Shown piece after piece: positions 16,120-19,748 of a stretch of 19,748 bases of DNA. Source of the stretch: an uncultured Clostridia bacterium. Its GTDB lineage: Bacteria; Bacillota_A; Clostridia; Oscillospirales; Acutalibacteraceae. Position 1 is the stretch's first letter. The number at the start of each line of letters is the position of its first letter. The stretch is from NCBI GenBank assembly GCA_944380625.1, contig CALWIE010000063.1:1-19748 (forward strand), read 5' to 3'. Made by a program: the position numbers and the translations under genes. The notes beneath the pieces are model-generated. The model worked only from the letters and a program-made list of their open reading frames with translations, was not told the origin of the DNA and ran no database searches.

Positions 16120-17553
16120 ATGGCGCGAGACGTGTACGAATCCCCCTTGTCCGCCCGCTATGCGGACAAGGAAATGAAATACCTCTTCTCCCCGGACATG
16201 AAGTTCCGCACCTGGCGGAAACTTTGGATCGCCCTGGCGGAGGCGGAAAAAGAGCTGGGCCTGCCCGTGACCCAGGAGCAGATCGACGAGCTGAAAGAGC
16301 ACGCCGAGGACATCAACTACGAGGTGGCCCAAGAGCGGGAAAAGGTGGTCCGCCACGACGTGATGAGCCACGTCTACGCCTACGGCCAGCAGTGCCCCAA
16401 GGCGGCGGGCATCATCCACCTGGGCGCCACCTCCTGTTATGTGGGGGACAACACGGACATCATCGTGATGACCGAGGCCTTAAAGCTCATCCGCAACAAG
16501 CTGGTGGGGGTCGTCCGGGTGCTGTCCCATTTCGCCCGGGAGTACAAGGACCTGCCCACCCTGGCCTTCACCCACTTTCAGCCGGCCCAGCCCACCACCG
16601 TGGGCAAGCGGGCCACCCTGTGGATCCAGGACCTTTTGATGGACCTGGAGGATGTGGAGTACCAGCTCTCCAAGGCAAAGCTTTTGGGTTCCAAGGGCAC
16701 CACCGGCACCCAGGCCAGCTTTTTAGAGCTCTTTGAGGGGGACCAGGAAAAGTGCCGCCAGCTGGACGGGAAGATTGCGGAGAAAATGGGCTACAGCGCC
16801 TGCTTCCCCGTCTCCGGCCAGACCTACTCCCGAAAGCTGGACAGCCAGATGCTGAACCTCCTTTCCGGCATTGCCCAAAGCGCCGCCAAGTTCTCCAACG
16901 ACATCCGGCTTTTGCAGCATTTAAAAGAGGTGGAGGAGCCCTTCGAGAAAGGGCAGATCGGCTCTTCCGCCATGGCCTATAAGCGCAACCCCATGCGCAG
17001 CGAGCGCATTGCCTCCCTCTCCCGGTACGTCATCGCCGACGCGGTGAACCCCGCCATGACCATGGCCGCCCAGTGGTTCGAGCGCACCTTGGACGACTCC
17101 GCCAACAAGCGCATCAGCGTGCCCGAGGCCTTCTTGGCGGTGGACGGCATCTTGAACCTCTACAGCAATGTGGCCGACGGCCTGGTGGTGTACCCCAAGG
17201 TCATCCGGCAGCACATGCTGCGGGAGCTGCCCTTCATGGCCACGGAAAACGTGATGATGGACGCCGTCAAGCGGGGAGGCAACCGCCAGGAGCTCCACGA
17301 GCGCATCCGGGTCCACTCCATGGAGGCCGCCCGGGTGGTCAAGGAACAGGGCGGGGAAAACGACCTGCTCTCCCGCATTGCCGGGGACCCGGTCTTCGGC
17401 GTGACCCTGGAGGAGCTCCACGACATTGTAAAGCCCGAAAAGTACGTGGGCCGCGCCCCGGAGCAGACCGCCGAATTTTTGGAGGAGGTCGTGGGGCCGG
17501 TGCTGAAGAAATATGAATTTGTGGCGGAGGAAAAAGCGGAGATCACCGTGTAA
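16120..17553 (+). CDS. purB: Adenylosuccinate lyase PurB
   Basis: PurB cleaves fumarate from SAICAR in IMP synthesis and from adenylosuccinate in AMP synthesis. The 477-residue cytoplasmic protein has the fumarase/aspartase superfamily signature GSSAMAYKRNP (from residue 281), whose mobile loop carries the catalytic Ser. It also has HLGATSCYVGDN and THFQPAQPTT (His152), typical active-site blocks, and an ADSL C-terminal domain ending in EEVVGPVLKKY. ATG 16120 gives the usual N terminus MARDVYESPLSARYADKEM. AGAAAGG at 16100-16106 is a rather distant ribosome binding site. The frame continues upstream to 15994, but that part covers the leader structure and looks non-coding. purA follows after 46 bases, so the two adenylosuccinate enzymes form an operon under the promoter at 15966-15994. 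Confidence 0.95.
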   Translation: MARDVYESPLSARYADKEMKYLFSPDMKFRTWRKLWIALAEAEKELGLPVTQEQIDELKEHAEDINYEVAQEREKVVRHDVMSHVYAYGQQCPKAAGIIHLGATSCYVGDNTDIIVMTEALKLIRNKLVGVVRVLSHFAREYKDLPTLAFTHFQPAQPTTVGKRATLWIQDLLMDLEDVEYQLSKAKLLGSKGTTGTQASFLELFEGDQEKCRQLDGKIAEKMGYSACFPVSGQTYSRKLDSQMLNLLSGIAQSAAKFSNDIRLLQHLKEVEEPFEKGQIGSSAMAYKRNPMRSERIASLSRYVIADAVNPAMTMAAQWFERTLDDSANKRISVPEAFLAVDGILNLYSNVADGLVVYPKVIRQHMLRELPFMATENVMMDAVKRGGNRQELHERIRVHSMEAARVVKEQGGENDLLSRIAGDPVFGVTLEELHDIVKPEKYVGRAPEQTAEFLEEVVGPVLKKYEFVAEEKAEITV

Positions 17554-17599
17554 ACCTCCCTTGGGAAAAACTACTACTCACAGAAAGGCTTGAAGTATT

Positions 17600-18880
17600 A
17601 TGGTCAAAGCAATCGTGGGCGCCTGCTGGGGCGACGAGGGCAAAGGCAAAATCACCGACGTGCTGGCGGAGAATTCCGATATTGTGGTGCGGTTCCAGGG
17701 CGGCAGCAACGCCGGGCACACCATCATCAACGAGTACGGGAAGTTCGCCCTGCACCAGCTGCCCTCCGGCGTGTTCCGCCAGAACATTGTAAATGTCATC
17801 GGCAACGGCGTGGCCCTGTCTGTGGAGAACTTCATCAGCGAGGTCCAGTCCGTGGTGGACCGGGGCCTACCCGCCCCCAAACTGGTGGTCTCCGACCGGT
17901 GCCAGGTGGTCATGCCCTACCACAAGGAGCTGGACGGCATGGAGGAGGCCCGCCTGGCGGCCAAGTCCTTTGGTTCCACCAAGTCGGGCATTGCGCCCTT
18001 CTATTCCGATAAGTACGCCAAGATCGGCTTCCAGGTCAGCGACCTGTTCGACGACAAGGACTCCCTCATGGAGCGCATCGACCATGTGCTGGGCCTGAAA
18101 AACGTGCTCTACACCCAGCTCTACCACCAGAAGCCCCTGGACAGGGAAGAGGTCTACCAGAAGCTGATGGAGTACAAGGAGGCCCTGGCCCCTTATGTGG
18201 CCGACACCACCGCCCTGCTCCACAACGCGGTGAAAGAGGGCAAGACCATCCTGCTGGAAGGCCAGCTGGGCTCCTTGAAAGACCCGGATATGGGCATTTA
18301 TCCCATGGTCACCTCCTCCTCCCCCTTGGCGGGCTACGGTTCTGTGGGCGCCGGCGGCATTCCGCCCTACGCCATCTCGGAGATCGTCACCGTGGTCAAG
18401 GCCTACTCCAGCGCCGTGGGAGCCGGGGAGTTTGTCAGCGAGATCTTCGGCGACGAGGCCGAAGAGCTGCGGCGCCGGGGCGGCGACGGTGGCGAGTACG
18501 GCGCCACCACCGGGCGGCCCCGCCGCATGGGCTGGCTGGACCTGGTGGCCGCCCGCTACGGCTGCATGGTCCAGGGGGCTACAAGCGTGGCCTTCACCGT
18601 GCTGGACGCCCTGGGCTATTTGGACGAGATCCCCGTGTGCGTGGGCTACGAGCTGGACGGCAAGCGGATCGACACCTTCCCGCCCACGGCCCAGTTAAAG
18701 CGCTGCAAGCCCATCCTGGAAGTGCTCCCTGGCTGGAAGTGCGACATCAAGGGCATCAAAAAATATGAAGACCTGCCGGAGAACGCCCGCAAGTACGTGG
18801 AGTTCGCGGAGAAGGAGATCGGTGTGCCCATCACCATGGTCTCCAACGGGCCGGCCCGGGACGATATGATCTATCGCTGA
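17600..18880 (+). CDS. purA: Adenylosuccinate synthetase PurA
   Basis: PurA joins IMP and aspartate with GTP to make adenylosuccinate, which the upstream purB product then cleaves to AMP. The 426-residue length is normal. The N terminus has the P-loop-like WGDEGKGK with Asp12, and GGSNAGHTI with His40, the two catalytic residues. The C-terminal base-recognition area includes GEYGATTGRPRRMGWLD and VSNGPARDD. The IMP-binding loop usually written GTTGRGIGP reads GSTKSGIAP here (residues 125-133), departing from the family signature. AGAAAGG lies about 11 bases before ATG 17600. The strong terminator at 18887-18922 ends the purB-purA transcript. Confidence 0.95.
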   Translation: MVKAIVGACWGDEGKGKITDVLAENSDIVVRFQGGSNAGHTIINEYGKFALHQLPSGVFRQNIVNVIGNGVALSVENFISEVQSVVDRGLPAPKLVVSDRCQVVMPYHKELDGMEEARLAAKSFGSTKSGIAPFYSDKYAKIGFQVSDLFDDKDSLMERIDHVLGLKNVLYTQLYHQKPLDREEVYQKLMEYKEALAPYVADTTALLHNAVKEGKTILLEGQLGSLKDPDMGIYPMVTSSSPLAGYGSVGAGGIPPYAISEIVTVVKAYSSAVGAGEFVSEIFGDEAEELRRRGGDGGEYGATTGRPRRMGWLDLVAARYGCMVQGATSVAFTVLDALGYLDEIPVCVGYELDGKRIDTFPPTAQLKRCKPILEVLPGWKCDIKGIKKYEDLPENARKYVEFAEKEIGVPITMVSNGPARDDMIYR

Positions 18881-18886
18881 AAAACG

Positions 18887-18922
18887 GCGGCGGCCTGCCC
18901 CCAGGCCGCCGCATATTTTTTT
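18887..18922 (+). terminator. Intrinsic terminator after purA
   Basis: GCGGCGGCCTG (18887-18897) and CAGGCCGCCGC (18902-18912) are perfect 11-base arms around CCCC, followed by AT-A-TTTTTTT. Confidence 0.93.
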
Positions 18923-18933
18923 CCAAACCCCCC

Positions 18934-18944
18934 TATGCTATAAG
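18934..18944 (+). promoter_or_regulatory. Possible -10 region of glmS
   Basis: TATGCT (18934-18939) overlaps TATAAG (18939-18944). The -35 would fall in the T-run of the purA terminator and matches poorly. It is the only promoter-like sequence in the 72 bases before the glmS leader, so the assignment is weak. Confidence 0.35.
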
Positions 18945-18954
18945 AGGCAGAGAG

Positions 18955-18974
18955 GCCCCGGGGCTTCCCGGGGC
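18955..18974 (+). ncRNA. GC-rich hairpin just upstream of the glmS ribosome binding site
   Basis: GCCCCGGG (18955-18962) and CCCGGGGC (18967-18974) form a perfect 8-base stem with a GCTT tetraloop, ending 3 bases before AAAGGAG. It would sit at the extreme 5' end of a transcript from the candidate -10. No T-run follows. Confidence 0.5.
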
Positions 18975-18994
18975 GAGAAAGGAGCGTTACGCAT

Positions 18995-19748
18995 ATGTGT
19001 GGCATCGTAGGATATATTGGTGAAGAGCAGGCTTCTTCCATTCTGCTTTCCGGCCTGCAAAAACTGGAGTACCGTGGGTACGACTCCGCCGGCGTGGCGG
19101 TGTATAACGACACCGGCCTCCATGTGGTGAAATCCAAGGGGCGCTTGAGCGTGCTGGACGGCATCCTGGAGGGTGGCAAGAACCTGCCCGGCACCGTGGG
19201 CATCGGCCACACCCGGTGGGCCACCCACGGCGCGCCCTCGGACATCAACTCCCACCCCCAGGTCAGCGACGGGGGCAAATTCGCCGTGGTCCACAACGGC
19301 ATTATCGAAAACTATTTGTACTTGAAAAACCACCTCATCCGCCGGGGCGTGGAGTTCGTCTCCGACACGGATACGGAAGTGGTGGCCCAGATGCTGGAAT
19401 ATTACTATAAAGGCGACGTGCTGGAAGCCATCCAGAAGGTCATCGCCAGGGTGGAGGGCAGCTACGCTTTGGGCATCATCTGTGCCGACTGCCCCGACCG
19501 CATCTTCGCCGTGCGGAAAGACAGCCCCCTCATCATCGGCGTGGGGGAGGGGGAGAACTACATCGCCAGCGACGTACCCGCCATCCTCTCCCGCACCCGG
19601 GACATCTACCGCCTGAAAGATCAGGAGATCGCCGTGCTCACCCGGGAGGGCGTCGCCTTCTACGACCAGGAGCTGGAACCCATCACCAAGGAGATGGAGC
19701 GGGTGCAGTGGGACGTGGCCGCCGCGGAAAAGGGCGGCTACGAGCACT
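18995..19748 (+). CDS. glmS: Glutamine-fructose-6-phosphate aminotransferase GlmS, N-terminal part (truncated by window end)
   Basis: GlmS makes glucosamine-6-phosphate from fructose-6-phosphate and glutamine, feeding UDP-GlcNAc for peptidoglycan. The visible 251 residues are the class II glutamine amidotransferase domain: MCGIVGYIG with the nucleophilic Cys2, KLEYRGYDSAGVAV, GHTRWATHG, NGIIENY and SDTDTEVVAQML. These spacings identify GlmS rather than PurF or AsnB. The sugar isomerase domains lie beyond the window. AAAGGAG at 18978-18984 supports ATG 18995. Many Firmicutes have the glmS ribozyme in the leader, but here only 72 bases separate the purA terminator from the start, too little for it. 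Confidence 0.95.
   Translation, partial: MCGIVGYIGEEQASSILLSGLQKLEYRGYDSAGVAVYNDTGLHVVKSKGRLSVLDGILEGGKNLPGTVGIGHTRWATHGAPSDINSHPQVSDGGKFAVVHNGIIENYLYLKNHLIRRGVEFVSDTDTEVVAQMLEYYYKGDVLEAIQKVIARVEGSYALGIICADCPDRIFAVRKDSPLIIGVGEGENYIASDVPAILSRTRDIYRLKDQEIAVLTREGVAFYDQELEPITKEMERVQWDVAAAEKGGYEH

Overview
The window looks like chromosomal DNA of a GC-rich, low-pathogenicity-signal Clostridia, most like the Oscillospirales/Ruminococcaceae (Flavonifractor/Lawsonibacter-type gut anaerobes). This is inferred from the gene orders DUF512-der-plsY and YycJ-type hydrolase-rlmH, strong GGAGG-type ribosome binding sites, intrinsic hairpin-T terminators, a lipoprotein-type peptide-binding protein and frequent TTG starts. 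There are no tRNAs, rRNAs, CRISPR arrays, insertion sequences or phage genes. It reads as a core-genome segment, so most of the novelty is in regulation rather than in an accessory system.

Layout. 1-2487 (+): tail of a DUF512 protein, the ribosome-assembly GTPase Der (broken by a one-base frameshift in a C7 run at 813-819) and the acyltransferase PlsY. 2488-5432 (+): a sigma-A-like promoter, murA (peptidoglycan), a terminator, then a YycJ/WalJ-like metallo-hydrolase and rlmH, closed by a terminator. 5433-12098 (+): an AT-rich control region with three perfect dyads, a promoter and a structured leader, followed by a five-gene oligopeptide/dipeptide ABC importer (binding lipoprotein, two permeases, two ATPases) ending at a strong terminator. 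12127-12891 (+): a xylose-isomerase-like TIM-barrel protein. It converges through a bidirectional terminator on 12953-14038 (-), an orphan PTS IIC-like membrane protein with a long structured leader. 14454-15785 (-): NADP-type glutamate dehydrogenase with a clear promoter. 15786-16119: a divergent control region. 16120-18880 (+): purB and purA, the two enzymes around adenylosuccinate, preceded by a leader that can fold into a terminator. 18995-19748 (+): 5' part of glmS, cut by the window end.

Functionally the window combines envelope synthesis (plsY, murA, glmS), ribosome maturation (der, rlmH), AMP synthesis (purB, purA) and peptide uptake plus amino-acid nitrogen metabolism (ABC importer, gdhA). 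The best leads are: the der frameshift; the possible attenuator upstream of purB; the dyad cluster upstream of the peptide importer; the unexplained leader of the IIC-like gene; and unusual residues in PurA and in the TIM-barrel protein.
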